From Hermodice carunculata (Eukaryota; Annelida; Polychaeta; Eunicida; Amphinomidae), in contig OZ026628.1 of assembly GCA_964020975.1 (NCBI GenBank), forward strand, positions 60,165,425-60,229,424: a DNA stretch of 64,000 nucleotides, written 5' to 3'. The notes beneath the pieces were generated by a model. The model saw nothing but the letters and a program-made list of their open reading frames with translations, was not told where the DNA came from and did no database searches. Positions 50,363 through 62,260 of this stretch are shown here, in pieces (position 1 is the stretch's first letter; every line of letters begins with the position of its first letter). The position numbers and the translations under genes are program-made.

Positions 50363-50477
50363 GCAGGTCCACATGCGTTTTGCCGGACCTGCGAGATAAA
50401 TCAAAGGACACGCGAGGCGCAGCCGAGCCTGTCATTTGATTCATCGAGCAGGCTCAGCAAAACGCCTATGGACCTGC
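50363..50477. mobile_element. 115-bp foldback MITE-like element
   Basis: GCAGGTCCACATGCGTTTTG at the left and its imperfect reverse complement (CAAAACGCCTATGGACCTGC) at the right. The whole unit folds into arms of about 55 bp with mismatches. No coding capacity. The flanks show no clear target duplication. Confidence 0.65.
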
Positions 50478-50680
50478 ACTAAGTTTCTTGCCTATCTTAA
50501 TGAACATTTCCATTGTTTGATCTAACCTTATTTACAAACGTGCCACATAGAACTATTTTTGATTGCCAATTCACTCGCATGTGGCAATGCGTAATATCTC
50601 TTTACAAGCACCACTGAATCCATCCACCAGTAATGTGTACTGCATTCAACAATTTGAACACAAAGAGAACCTGTAAACCG

Positions 50681-50755
50681 TGTTAGACTAGTGTATAGGA
50701 GATCGCACGACAGGCAGACAGGTTAAGAAATTTGCCGCGGTTCGAATCCCCTCAT
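50681..50755 (+). ncRNA. tRNA-like sequence with pol III A and B boxes (SINE head or tRNA pseudogene)
   Basis: TAGTGTATAGG (50,689-50,699) fits the A-box consensus TRGYNNANNNG, and GGTTCGAATCC (50,739-50,749) is a perfect B box 39 bp later. The T-arm stem pairs poorly and I cannot fold a complete cloverleaf, so a functional tRNA is unlikely. A tRNA-derived SINE is the more likely reading, but I did not find a second copy or an A-rich tail. Confidence 0.4.
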
Positions 50756-51390
50756 TGCCTTCGTACAGTTCTTTTTTGGATAAAAGTGTAAGGAACCTTG
50801 CAAAATTTCAGTCCGTCATTTCTGGTCATCAAAAGTAGTACCTCTGAACAATAAGTCACCAATTGGTATACGAGGTCCACGTTCTTGGAAGTTAAAGTAT
50901 GGTCTTAAACAATAGAAAACTTCAGTTGGAAGTCCTTCGTGAAAGTTAAGTTAAGGTATGGTCTTAAACAATAGAAAAGTTCAATAAGACAGATTAACGA
51001 CTCGGGTAATTTTGTCTTTTACTGATCCATGAAGGCATTGCTTACAAGTAGGTACAAACCATGATCCAGAGTGCAGGACGTATGAAGGACAGACCATACA
51101 TGACATTGATTTGTAAATGTGTCCGTGTGCACATTACAGATGACCATTAAGTGTCAGGAAATGGGATATTATGACAATAACATTCCAGGGACAAACTATG
51201 GGTACAAATTTTCGAAAGTATCATGCCAACAAATAGTTTTAAATATACAAGTAATTTGGTCGATTGCAGTTGAATTTGCGAATGAATCAATCTGTGTGCA
51301 AGTGAGCTTACCATGCCTTCACAGCATGTATGAACGCAACAATATGATCTGAAAACAAGGGAGCGAGGATGGGAAAATGCAGTGTAAATA
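50756..51390. other. No recognised gene; short tandem duplication
   Basis: GTTAAAGTATGGTCTTAAAC / GTTAAGGTATGGTCTTAAAC followed by AATAGAAAA occur twice (around 50,891 and 50,947). The end (51,296-51,360) belongs to a scattered repeat with GCTTACCATG and CGCAACAA motifs that recurs at 52,350-52,650. Confidence 0.5.
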
Positions 51391-52296
51391 CTAGAAACGA
51401 AGATTTGCTTCAAATCAAATCTGTCTGTGTGCCTTCATAAGTTGTAAAAAATTAAATGCTACAATTTTGTCCTTTGGCACTTCACTTATGGATGGATGGA
51501 AATTTCAAAGTCCAAATGACCTTGACCTTCCACCTAAAAAGGTCACATGTAAATTACAAATATGTACAATGTTACAATACCGACAATTTTAGCCCAACAT
51601 GAACCATGTCAGATGAAAATTGACCAAGTTATGACAAGAAGGAACTTTGAAAGGGCCAAATGACCTTGACCTTTGCCCTTCAGAGGTTTTATGTTCTTAC
51701 AAACATGTGGAATACCTACAATTTGAGTTCAACATGATGAGAATCGGATGGAAATAGGCCGAGTTATGGCTAGATGAAACTTTCAAAGGTCCAAATGACG
51801 TTGACCTTTGACCTTTAGAGGTCACATTAAGTTTCAAAAAATGTGCAGTGTTACAATAATTACAATTTGGACATGATCATAATTGGGTTAAAATTGACCA
51901 AGTTACGGCTCGAAAAAAGCCACCATCGAAAGTGGCCTTTGACCTTAAAATAACCTTTGAACTTGAGATGACCTCTACATGAAGTGAACCTTGGCCTTCG
52001 AAATGACATTTTGCCTAAACTTGACCTTTGACATTAACATTTGAGATGACCTTTGCCTTCCTGTGATCAAACTCCTACACAATCGGAATCACGTCACCTG
52101 TAGTATATAAGTTATTGAAGATTTAGACCTTGAATTAGCCCTCATTTGCATAATTTTGACCTCTCATTTTAAAACTGCAAGACTTCATCTATTCAAGTAT
52201 AATTGTGCCAAGTTTGGAGTTTCTACGCATAATACTTTTCAAATAAAATGTGGGGAAAATTCGCCTGTAAAGAAAGAAGAAAGAAAGAAAGAATTC
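51391..52296 (-). mobile_element. Modular hairpin/(AAAG)n unit 1
   Basis: Starts CTAG (51,391) with hairpin GATTTG / CAAATC (51,402-51,421). The core is tandem degenerate blocks of about 140 bp, each with CAAATGACCTTGACCTTTG and GACCAAGTTATGGC. The tail GCCAAGTTTGGAGTTTCTAC runs into AAAG repeats (to about 52,292). The next unit's CTAG follows at 52,297. Same architecture as the 28.8-kb copy but with a different core. Confidence 0.6.
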
Positions 52297-52340
52297 CTAG
52301 AAAAACAATATGGCTGTGTTGGCACACAGACATAATTAAA
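52297..52340 (-). mobile_element. Head of another unit: CTAG plus hairpin
   Basis: CTAG (52,297-52,300) and a 26-bp hairpin, TATGGCTGTG / CACACAGACATA (52,309-52,334), directly after the preceding AAAG tract. The body that follows is not the usual core but a set of other repeats. Confidence 0.5.
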
Positions 52341-52660
52341 CTTATAAATCGGTGTGCCTGTAAGCTTGCCATGTCTTCGTAGCTTATATGCACGCAACAA
52401 AATGAGCTGAAATTAAACGAGATAGCGAAAGTGTGATGAATCGGCATTGCATTATTATAAGTCTACGGGCCAGTAAGCTCACCAAGTCTTCATGGCAGAT
52501 TTGCACGCAAAAAGATGGACTGAAAACAAAAATTATAATTCTGCATGCCAGTAATTTCTCCATGTCTTGGCAACATATCTAATTCTACGAAATCGAATAA
52601 ACCCACCATATCTTCATGGAATATAAGTCCGCAACAAAATGGACTGAAAATAGGGATTTT
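52341..52660. repeat. Scattered repeats with CATGTCTTC...GCACGCAACAAAATG motifs
   Basis: Variants of AGCTTRCCATGTCTTC, then ATATGCACGCAACAAAATG, then GCTGAAAA occur near 52,350, 52,470, 52,545 and 52,597, and also at 51,296. Period is irregular (55-120 bp). Non-coding. Confidence 0.6.
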
Positions 52661-52721
52661 CTCTCTCATAGGAGTGAGAAATGTGAAGATACGGCTTAGA
52701 TGGAGTATAGATTTGATAGTT

Positions 52722-52925
52722 CTAATAAATATCAGTAAACATGATAGTGGTATCAGTTAGTCTCTGGTACCTCAGTACAATCGCAGAAATTGATGTCAGC
52801 CTGTTAGCCACCATGGACGCCGTTAAACTCGTTATGAAACTGCTGTTGTCACTGTGGTCATCCGGGTCATCCGGGTCATTCATATCTGAGGCAGGTCTGC
52901 TTGTCATGGAGTTCAACTTAGCCAT
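52722..52925 (-). CDS. Weak candidate coding exon, family unknown
   Basis: Minus-strand frame of 67 residues from ATG at 52,925: MAKLNSMTSRPASDMNDPDD followed by a PDDHSDNSSF stretch. The DNA is GC-richer and less repetitive than its surroundings, and a possible donor (GAG|GTACCA) lies near 52,770. No domain is recognisable and the opposite strand is also open, so this is tentative. Confidence 0.2.
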   Translation of the reverse strand: MAKLNSMTSRPASDMNDPDDPDDHSDNSSFITSLTASMVANRLTSISAIVLRYQRLTDTTIMFTDIY

Positions 52926-53290
52926 GTCGGCCGGTCTTCACCACAGACGCTTGAAGCAGACAGCGGCCAACTCCATGCGCGCACTGTAGCGTAAACCCCC
53001 ATTTATTGTATTCAGTGGCGTGTCCAGGGAATTTGTGAAACGGGGGGTGGGGGTGGGGGTGGGTCTCTAACATAGGGGGGGTCCAAGGTCATTCCCCTCC
53101 CCGGAAGAATTTGAAAATAAAGGTGTCAAATAGTACATTCTAAGGCATTTGGTTATAAAACGTCGGTCCAAATTAAAGCTTATAAGTGCACTGAAAACAT
53201 CGTAAATTTGAGTATGATTAACTCTTCTCGCATGGAGGGTGTATGTGTATGTGTGTGTGTGTGTGTGTGTGTCTGAGAGAGAGTAGCCTT
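52926..53290. other. No recognised gene; G-rich and (GT)n patches
   Basis: Contains G-runs at 53,041-53,085 and a (GT)n tract at 53,238-53,272. Confidence 0.5.
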
Positions 53291-53694
53291 TGACATTCAA
53301 ATGACATTTGACCTTGAGATGACCTCTACCTGACGTGGAGATTGACCTTTAAAATGACATTTTGACCTAAAATTGACCTTTGACCTTGACATGACCGTTG
53401 ACCTTGACTTGACCTTGACATTTGAGATGATCTTTGCCTTGCTATGAATGAATTCCTATACACTCGAAACTACATCTACTATAGGATGTAAGATATTGAA
53501 GATTTAAAATTTTAATTAGCCCTCATTTGCTTAATCTTTAAAAGTATGAGCTCTCATAAAAAGGCGAGACTTCATCTATAGATGTATAATTGTTCGAAGT
53601 TTGCAGTTTCTACGTATAATACTTTTCAAATGAAATGTACAAATTTGCCTGGAAAGAAAGAAAAAAAGAAAGAAAGAAAGAAAGAAAGAAAGAA
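53291..53694 (-). mobile_element. Modular unit tail with (AAAG)n (headless copy)
   Basis: GACCTTGAC-rich core end, then CCTCATTTGCTTAATC, AGTTTGCAGTTTCTACGTAT and (AAAG)n to 53,694. No CTRR/hairpin head is found at its left side. Confidence 0.5.
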
Positions 53695-54991
53695 CTAGAA
53701 AGGAAAATCTGCTTCAAAGCATATCTGTCTGTGTGCCTCCCAAAGTTGTAAATATTAAATGGCACAACTTTTGTGCTTCGGAACTTCACATTCCATTTAG
53801 CTTGTGGCTGGACGAAAATGTCAAAGGTCAAAATGACATTGAACTTTGACTTTTAACCTTTATAGGTAACATGTGAATTGAAAAAATGTACAGTGATTCA
53901 AAACCCATAATTTAAGTCCAACATGATTAGAATTGGATGGAAATTGGCCGAGTTATGGCTAGGTGAAACTTTCAAAGGCCCAAATGACATTGGCCTTTGA
54001 CCTTTGGGGGTCACATGTAATTTTCAAAATGTGCAATGTTGCAATAGCTACAATTTCAGCCCAACATGATCCAAATTGGATAAAAATTGACCAAGTTATG
54101 GCTAGAAGAAAGCCACCATCGAAAGTGGCCTTTGACCTTTAAATGACCTTTGACCGTAAGATGACCTCTACCTGACGTGGAGGTTGACCTTTAAAATGAT
54201 ATTTTTGACCTGAAATTGGCCTTTGACCTTGACATGACCTTGACATTTGAGGTGACCTTTGCCTTGCTATGATCGAACTCCTATACACTTGGTACTATAT
54301 CTACTATAGTATATAAGATATCAAGAAATAAAACTTTGATTCGCCCTCACTTGCATTATTTTGAAAAGCATGACTTCTCATTATAAAAAATACGAGACTT
54401 TAAAAATTTGCAGTGTTACAATAGCTACAATTTGAGCCCAATATGATCAAAATTGAATAAAAATTGACCAAGTTATGGCTGGAAGTAAGCCACCATCGAA
54501 AGTGGCCTTTGACCTTGAAATGAGCCTTGACCTTGAAAAGACCTCCACATGAAGTGGTCCTTGACCTTAAAAATTACATTTTGGCTTTAAAAGGACATTT
54601 TGACCCCAAACTGACCTATGACCTTGACATGACCTTTGACCTTGACATGACCTTGACATTTGAGATGACCTTTGCCTTGACATGATCGAACTCCAATACA
54701 CTCGGAACTACATCTACTGTAGTATATAAGATATTGAAGATTTAAAAAACTTTAATAAGCCCTCATTTGCATATTTTGAATAGCATGATTTCTCATTATA
54801 AAAAGACCTGACTTCATCTATAGAAGTATAATTGTGCCAAGTTTGGAGTTTCTACGTATAATACTTTTCAAATGAAGTGTCGGACAAATTTACCGGTAAA
54901 GAAAGAAAGAAAATAAGAAAGAAAGAAAGAAAGAAAGAAGAAAGAAAGAAAGAAAGAAAAAAAGAAAGAAAGAAAGAAAGAAAGAAATCAA
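53695..54991 (-). mobile_element. Modular hairpin/(AAAG)n unit, complete
   Basis: CTAG at 53,695-53,698 and hairpin ATCTGCT / AGCATAT (53,707-53,724). Tandem core blocks with TTTGACCTT heptads and CCAAGTTATGGCTAG; an internal repeat of the block GTAAGCCACCATCGAAAGTG; tail; AAAG tract to about 54,988. The next unit's head begins at 54,992. Confidence 0.6.
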
Positions 54992-55520
<529 letters not shown>

Positions 55521-56560
55521 AATGATAGAATGCATGAGCAGGGATCTTGAGCATTTCCTGGACTGTGTAATTATATATAAATAATGTAGCCCAAAGTGTT
55601 TTCTTTAATAGCCACTGAACTGACTGGTGTCCAGAGAGAAAACATTAACTTATGATTAAATTACCAAACAGACATAGCTATTCAATCAATGCAGCCAATG
55701 TTTATATGACAAAATTAACTCATTCAGTGATGAACCCAAAGGATATGCTCTTTGCTAATTCTTTCAAATTTTCGTTGCTAATACAATGTGTGAAACAAAT
55801 AAAAAAGGTCGGAATTTCACAAATAATGAGCAGATATTATACTATATTATGATTGTCAGAAATTTTTAATCAAAACCCCCTAATTTAAAAGATAAGAATA
55901 CTCGGTATATCCCTTTGATACAAATTTTACTGACAGTAAATGAAGACTTCTGTCCTGAATGAGTCAAGGGTGCCGCATTTTCAAAGGGTCATTTTGATGT
56001 CACATTTTGTAAAATATATACCAGGATTACGGCTTGTTTGCAGTTTAATTGAGGTGTGACACCCCTGTAAAAATGTCCCACAGGTCTTACGATGTTGATA
56101 AAGGCTGTGTATTATGAGTGAAATCTATTGGGGTTAATAAAATAAACATTAACTAAAGGAGAAAAGGGTAGGGTTTATTTTGATGTGGTTACACTAGCCA
56201 AGACTTTGGAGTAAGTTGGCCATTTGATACCAATCATTCACTGTCACTGGTCATGTGTGTTTGGTGGGGTGGCAGACACATAGCAGAGCCAGCTCCACAG
56301 TAAAATGGTGTCCCCTAAGCCGGATTATTTTGTAAAAAATCCAATGATTTGACGCTACAAAAGTGAAAATAAAACCCATATAAATGTCTACAGCAGCACC
56401 CATGTGGACCTGTTTACAAACACCACTAATTATAGCAGCCGGTTTGAGTGGCAGGGCAGAGAGGTCAGTGATAGGCTGTTTGGCCCCCCAGCACTGTGGT
56501 CACAACTAATGAGACGCTCCCCCCCCCCCACCGAGCTCTAGTTAGGTGGAATGCACTGTA
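55521..56560. other. No recognised gene
   Basis: AT-rich with a C-run at 56,520-56,529. Short frames without domains. No terminal repeats or splice-supported exon. Confidence 0.45.
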
Positions 56561-56739
56561 TAGTATATAACATATTGAATATTTAAAACTTTAATTAGCC
56601 CTCATTTGCATAATTTTGAAAAGCATGACCTCTCATTATAAAAAAGGCCGGACTTTATCTATAGAAGTATAACTGTGCTAAGTTTGGAGTTTCTATGTGT
56701 TATACTTTTCAAATGAAATGTCAGACAAATTTGCCTGTA

Positions 56740-56827
<88 letters not shown>

Positions 56828-56841
56828 GAAAAAAACTTTAA
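56561..56841 (-). mobile_element. Modular unit tail with (AAAG)n (headless copy)
   Basis: Holds the conserved 3'-side tail (CCCTCATTTGCATAATTTTG, TTTGGAGTTTCTATG) and about 22 AAAG repeats to 56,826. Confidence 0.55.
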
Positions 56842-57818
56842 CTAGGGAAAAAGATTTGCTTCAACGCAAATCTGTCTGTTTGCCTTCAAAAGTTGTAAAT
56901 ATTAAATGCTACAACTTTTATCCTATGGTACTTCACATCACTTTAAGCCTATGCCTGGATGCAAATTTCAAAGTCCAAATGACCTTGACCTTCGACCTTT
57001 ACAGGTCACATGTATATTGCACAGTGTTACAATACCCACAATTTTAAGCCCAACATGAAACAAATCGGATGAAAATTGACCAAGTTTTGACAAAATGAAA
57101 CTTTCAAAGGGCTTAATGAGCTTGACCTTTGCCCTTTTGAGATTACATGTTCTTATAAAAACGTACAGTGTTGCAATACCAACAATTTGAGTCTAAGATG
57201 ATTAGAATTGGATGGAAATTGGCCAAGTTATGGCTGGACGAAACTTTCAAAGGTCGAAATGACCTTGACCGTTGACATTTAAAGGTCACGTGTAAGTTTC
57301 TAAAATGTGCAGTGTACAATAGCTACAGTTTGAGCCCAATATGATCAAAATTGGATAAAAATTGACAAAGTTATGGCAAAAAGAAAGCAACCATTCAAAG
57401 TGGGCTCTGACTTTGAAATGACCTTTGACCTTGCGATGACCTCTACTTGAAGTGAACTTTGACCTCAAAAATGACATTTTGGCTTAAAATTGACCTTTGA
57501 CCTTGACATTACCTTTGACCTTGACATGATATTTGACCTTGACATGACTTTGACATTTGTGATGACCTGTACCTTGCTATGATCGAATTCCTATACACTC
57601 GGAACCACATCTACTATAGTACCAAAGATTGTGAAGATTTAAAACTTTAATTAGCTCTCATTTGCATAATTTTGAAAACCATGACGTCTCATTATAAAAA
57701 GGCCAGATTTCATCCAAAGAAGTATAATTGTGCCAAATTTGGAGTTTCTACGTGTAATACTTTTCAAATTAAATGTCGGACAAATTTGCCTGTAAAGAAA
57801 GAAAGAAAGAAGAAAGGA

Positions 57819-57886
<68 letters not shown>

Positions 57887-57894
57887 AGGAAATC
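56842..57894 (-). mobile_element. Modular hairpin/(AAAG)n unit, complete
   Basis: CTAG at 56,842-56,845, hairpin GATTTGC / GCAAATC (56,853-56,872), tandem ~140-bp core blocks, tail with GAGTTTCTACGTGTAATAC, then AAAG to about 57,890. Head-to-tail with the next unit. Confidence 0.6.
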
Positions 57895-58109
57895 CTAGAA
57901 AAACAGTATGTCTGTGCTGGCACACAGACATAATTAGCCCTCATTTGAATAATTTTAAATAGCATGACCTCTCATTATAAAAATGCCAGACTTTATCTAT
58001 AGAAGTATAATTGTGCCAAGTTTGGAGTTTCTACATATAATACTTTTCAAATGAAATGTCGGAAAAATTTGCCTGTAAAGAAAGAAAGAAAGAAAGAAAG
58101 AATTCCTAG
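57895..58109 (-). mobile_element. Short modular unit (head plus tail, no core)
   Basis: CTAG (57,895-57,898), hairpin TATGTCTGTG / CACACAGACATA (57,907-57,932), then directly the conserved tail and a short AAAG tract. A further CTAG at 58,106-58,109 marks the junction with the LINE fragment. Confidence 0.6.
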
Positions 58110-59204
58110 TCATTCTGGGTGCTTTCTTTGCCATTTCTGTAATATGTAGCTCAAAGTTCAAGTCCTTGTCTATCCAGACTCCTAGGTCTTTTTCCGAAGA
58201 TTTTATGTCTAGATGCACTTCTTGACCAGAATCAAACATTTTATATTGGAAGTCTGGATGATTTTTCCCTAGTATCAACACTGTGCACTTATGTGGATGA
58301 AAATTAAGTTGCCAATCATCTGCCCAACTTTCTAGTTGTCTGACATCAAGTTGCATTTCTTCGCAATCGGTGACTGTTGGAACTGGCTTAAATAATTTGG
58401 CATCATCAGCAAATAACTTAATAAATGCATTAACAGCTTCAGGCATGTCGTTTATAAATATTAAGAACAAGCCCAGGACACTACCGTGTGGAACTCCACT
58501 GATAACATCCTTCCAATTAGACTTGCTTCCGTATATATTTACTCTCTGTTGCCTTCCGGTTAAAAAAGATTCAACCCACTTATGTAGGTTTCCCGTGATG
58601 CCATAACTTTTTACTTTCAGCAGTACACGATTTATGGGTACAGAATCAAACGCCTTTTGAAAATCCAAGTAAATAACATCAATTGGGTTTCCATCTTCAA
58701 GCCATGCTGTCCATTTATCTATCGTTTCTAACAGCTGTGTTATTGTAGATCTACCATGTAAAAATCCATGCTGGTGTGTAGAGAACAGACCACTTATTTT
58801 AAAATGATCCATGACATGATCTCTGATAATTCCTTCAAGTAGTTTGCAGACAACCGAGGTGAGACTAACAGGTCTATAGTTGCTAGGTAACTTTTTTGAT
58901 CCCTTTTTGTGTATAGGAGTTATATGACTTTGCTTCCAGTCACTTGGGATAGTTCCAGTCTGTACTGACTTCCTAAAAATTATCTGGAGTGGTAATTTAT
59001 TGATTCAGCATTTTCCTTTAAAACTCTAGGATGGATTTTGTCTGGGCCCATAGATTTGTTCACGTTAAGTTTATTTAGTCTTTTCAAAATATCTTCACAA
59101 CTAATTTCCAACTCTTCCAGTTCATGTGTAACTTCCCTTTGCCTAGGCTCTGGGACATTGCGTTGGTTTTCTTTTGCAAATGTGCTTACAAAAAAATTGT
59201 TCAA
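58110..59204 (-). pseudogene. LINE reverse transcriptase domain (partial)
   Basis: From 58,812 down a frame of about 230 LINE residues carries STHQHGFLHGRSTITQLLET, VIYLDFQKAFDSVP (motif A), GNLHKWVESFLTGRQQRV, SGVPHGSVLGLFLIFINDMP (motif B, with H and L where Q and P are usual), FADDAKLF (catalytic FADD box) and LGVWIDKDLNFELH. Upstream, at 58,980-59,204, is the entry to RT (NKSMGPDKIHPRVLKE); the two are in different frames. These motifs fit the CR1 clade. The last residues of the frame (SFFLSFF) come from the AAAG tract and are not LINE. Confidence 0.85.
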
Positions 59205-59535
59205 TACTTCTGCTTTTTCACTAGTATTTACCAGCGTCTTCTGCTCCCATTCAAGGTCAGGAATACAGTCTCTAATTTTGAGGTTTTGAATTCACGTACT
59301 TCCAAAAAAGTTTTGGGTTTTTCTTTATGTGCCCAGCTATTTGCTTTTCATACTCTTGGAAAGCTCGCCTAGTTGCCCACCTTGCCTGGTTACGGGCCTT
59401 TGTATATTTTACATAGTCTTCATATGATTTAGTTTCACAGTACTTTATCCATTGTTTGTATTTTTTTTACGTAGCTTACATTTTGTCTTTTTGTTCATCC
59501 AAGTCAATTTGTTTTTATTTTCATTTGATACAGTT

Positions 59536-59990
59536 TTATGAGGAATATTTTTTATCTTGTGCCCTTTTGAGCTTTGTACAAAATATGCCCCAACATTCTT
59601 CAAGATTCTTGTCTTTAAATAGCGACTCCCAATCAATCTGTAGGTCTTTGCTCATTTGGTTGTAATTTCTCCTTGAATATTGGTAGCAGGTTTTTTCTTT
59701 AAAAGTTTCTTGCGTATAACAGTTATAATCCAAAGTGATAACAACGTGGTTACTCTTACCTACAGGTGCTTTTGCTTCAAGATTACTGACCATATTTTCC
59801 TCATATGTTAGTATTAGATCCAATATATTTGATTCTTGATTTATTTGGAACCTTGTACTGAAAGTCACATGTTGACACAAATAAGAGTCACATACAGCTT
59901 CCAAAAATTTTCCTGCTTCATTAATTACTGATTGAGTTGTACCGCCCTCACTGTTCCATGTAATTTCTAAAGCAGATGACTGTAAATTTC
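59536..59990 (-). pseudogene. LINE linker/endonuclease C-terminal remnant
   Basis: Frame reading TFSTRFQINQESNILDLILT, APVGKSNHVVITLDYNC and NYNQMSKDLQIDWESLF, the known stretch between endonuclease and RT in CR1-like ORF2 proteins (with SDH-like GKSNHVVI). The first 40 codons of the open frame, beyond about 59,990, belong to neighbouring gag-like DNA in antisense and are not LINE. Confidence 0.75.
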
Positions 59991-60001
59991 TAGAGAAAGA
60001 A

Positions 60002-60808
60002 AGAATGATCACAGACAAGATAGTAATCACAGTCACTGGGAAATTGCAGGAACTATTGTTAAGGGAAGCTGTACGAGACCCAAAGTTAGATCTTAACAAA
60101 ACAATCCGTGTATGAAGAGCTTATGAACAATCTCAGAGCCTTGTTAAAGATATTAAACTAAATGTACCAGACACAAGCACACCAATAAACCGTGTGACAA
60201 GTAGGCCTGCCACTAAGCAACCAAAGAAAAAGCAGAATTTCAATTCTGGAACTGGAAAACAGTCCAAACAAACATTAAACCGTACACAGAGTAAACGTGG
60301 TGAATGTAATTTCTGTGGTTTAGAACAGGAATCGGGAGACAAATATAAATGCCCTGCCTACAATAAAACATGCACAGCATGCAAGGGTCGTCATCATTTC
60401 CTGGCTAAGTGTAAAAAAGTGCATGCCCTGATGGCAAATGAAACGGAAACAAGTGATGCCCACAAGTGGCTATCTGCAATAAATACACATGAACAAAAGG
60501 ACAGAATCATGGCTACTATGCATGTAAACGACTGTGAAGTGCATTTCCAGTCAGATAGTGCAGCAGAGGTGAGTATGATATGCCAGAAGTATGTCAAACG
60601 GGAACAAGTACGCCCTAGTACCACAAACCTTATTATGTGGAATAAGACCAAGCTAAACCCATTGGGTGAGGTGACACTGAAAGTCACAAACCCGAGAACA
60701 TCAGAGGCAAGTGACATAGACTTCATTGTTGTACTGAATGGGTACACATGCCTGTTAGGCCTGAGTGCTATAAAACAAATGCAACTCATCACAGTTAACA
60801 AGGACTAG
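60002..60808 (+). pseudogene. Gag end and protease-like region of the 60-kb Ty3/gypsy fossil
   Basis: A gag-type stretch (KLQELLLREAVRDPKLDLNK) is followed by a Lys-rich linker. A Cys/His zinc-knuckle block follows (CNFCGLEQESGDKYKCPAY and CTACKGRHHFLAKCKK, around 60,305-60,415). Then comes a retropepsin-like segment with VHFQSDSAAEVSMI and a GLSAIKQMQL end. Order and spacing match the Mag-like group. Confidence 0.75.
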
Positions 60809-60835
60809 TTTATTTCAGCTCTGGAAGTTGAGCCA

Positions 60836-62137
60836 TTGGGAGATCTTGGTGAAGTGAGTTTACGCATAGATGAAAGTGTACCACCAAGAGCACTTCCATG
60901 TCGCAAGTTGCCATTGGCAATACAGGATCAAACAAAGCAAGAAATTGAAAAGCTGGTAAAGAGAGGAATACTTATTCCAGTAACTGAGCCTACAAAATTG
61001 GTAAGCCAAATGACTGTAGTAATGAAACCAAATGGGAAGTTACGTATATGTATAGACCCACAGCCCTTAAATGAAGCTTTGATGAGGGAACATTATCGTC
61101 TGCCAACAGTGGATGATGTCCTACCCATGCTTCACAATGCAAAGCTATTTAAAAATGATGTGAACGAGGCCTTTTGGCATGTCAAGATGGACAAAGAGTC
61201 AAGTTTACTTACAACTATGATAACACCATTTGGAAGGTTTCGATGGGCGAGATTGCCTTTTGGACTTAAAACCAGCAGTGAAATATTTGCCAGAAAGCTA
61301 AATGACACATTAAGTGGCCTGGATGGTGTGTTCACCATAGCAGATGATATTATGGTGGCTGCCTGTGGCGAAAGTGAGAGTGAGGCCCAGCGTGACAACA
61401 GAGACAAATTAGACAAATTGGACAAAAGGTGTAAAGAGAGAAACATTATTCTAAACCATGGGAAGAGAGAAATTGGATATACTGAAATTACGGTTCATGG
61501 ACATGTATTCACAAATCAAGGTGTTAAAGCAGACAAAACCAAAGTTTCCGCAATATGTGATATGCCTGCACCAACTGACGTGCAAGGAGTCAAGCGCCTA
61601 TGTGGCATGGCGCAGTATATGGCAAAGTTTATGCCAAACGTAGCCAGTGATTTGGAGCCGATCAGATCACTGACGAGGCAAAATGTGGAATGGAATTGGT
61701 CTGCAGAATGTGAATCCGCATTCCAGAAAATAAAAATTAAGCTTACTGAAGCACTAGTGCTAGAATACTTCAACCCAAACATGGTGCTGGTACTCCAAGT
61801 AGACAGTAGTAAAGATGGCTTAGGTGACTGTTTAATGAATGATGGTAAACCTATAGAATATGCATCAAGAGCACTGACACCAACTGAGCAAAACTGGGCT
61901 CAGATAGAAAAAGAAACATTAGCTGTTGTTTTTGGTTTAGAGAGCTTCGACCAATACACATATGGTCGACCTGTGACGGTGATTAATGACCATAAACCAA
62001 TATCAGCGATCCTTCGAAAACCATTGAGTCAAGCGCCGGAACGCTTACAAGCTTTAATGATGAAACTTCATCGCTATGATGTGAAATTCCAGTACCTGGA
62101 AGGGCCAAAATTGGTTATAGCAGATACGCTCAGCTGA
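60836..62137 (+). pseudogene. Reverse transcriptase and RNase H region of the 60-kb Ty3/gypsy fossil
   Basis: About 430 residues. RT motifs: PNGKLRICIDPQPLNEALMR, RLPTVDDVLPML, FKNDVNEAFWHVKMD, GRFRWARLPFGLKTSSEIF and IADDIMV (catalytic box). The connection has FTNQGVKADKTKVSAICDMP and GMAQYMAKFMP. RNase H has LQVDSSKDGLGDCLMNDGKP, IEKETLAVVFGLESFDQYTY, NDHKPISAIL and DVKFQYLEGPKLVIADTLS. Translated from one long frame. Confidence 0.88.
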
Positions 62138-62260
62138 GCATATCCACAGACTGCTGAACAACCACACATCATGAGTATCAATGCGCTAGGAGAAATACCT
62201 GATGCTAGATTAAAAGAAGTGAAAGATGCTACAGAAAATGATGCTAGTATGCAGATGCTA

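Larger units (their letters stand above)
58110..60000 (-). mobile_element. CR1-like LINE fragment, minus strand
   Basis: Contains part of ORF2 from the endonuclease/RT linker to the RT thumb. It lacks the 3' part of ORF2 and any 3' tail: its 3' side stops at 58,110 against CTAG and an AAAG tract, and its 5' side stops near 60,000 against the gag-like end of a Ty3/gypsy fossil. Loss at both ends is not what simple 5'-truncated insertion gives, so later rearrangement is likely. No target duplication was found. Confidence 0.75.
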
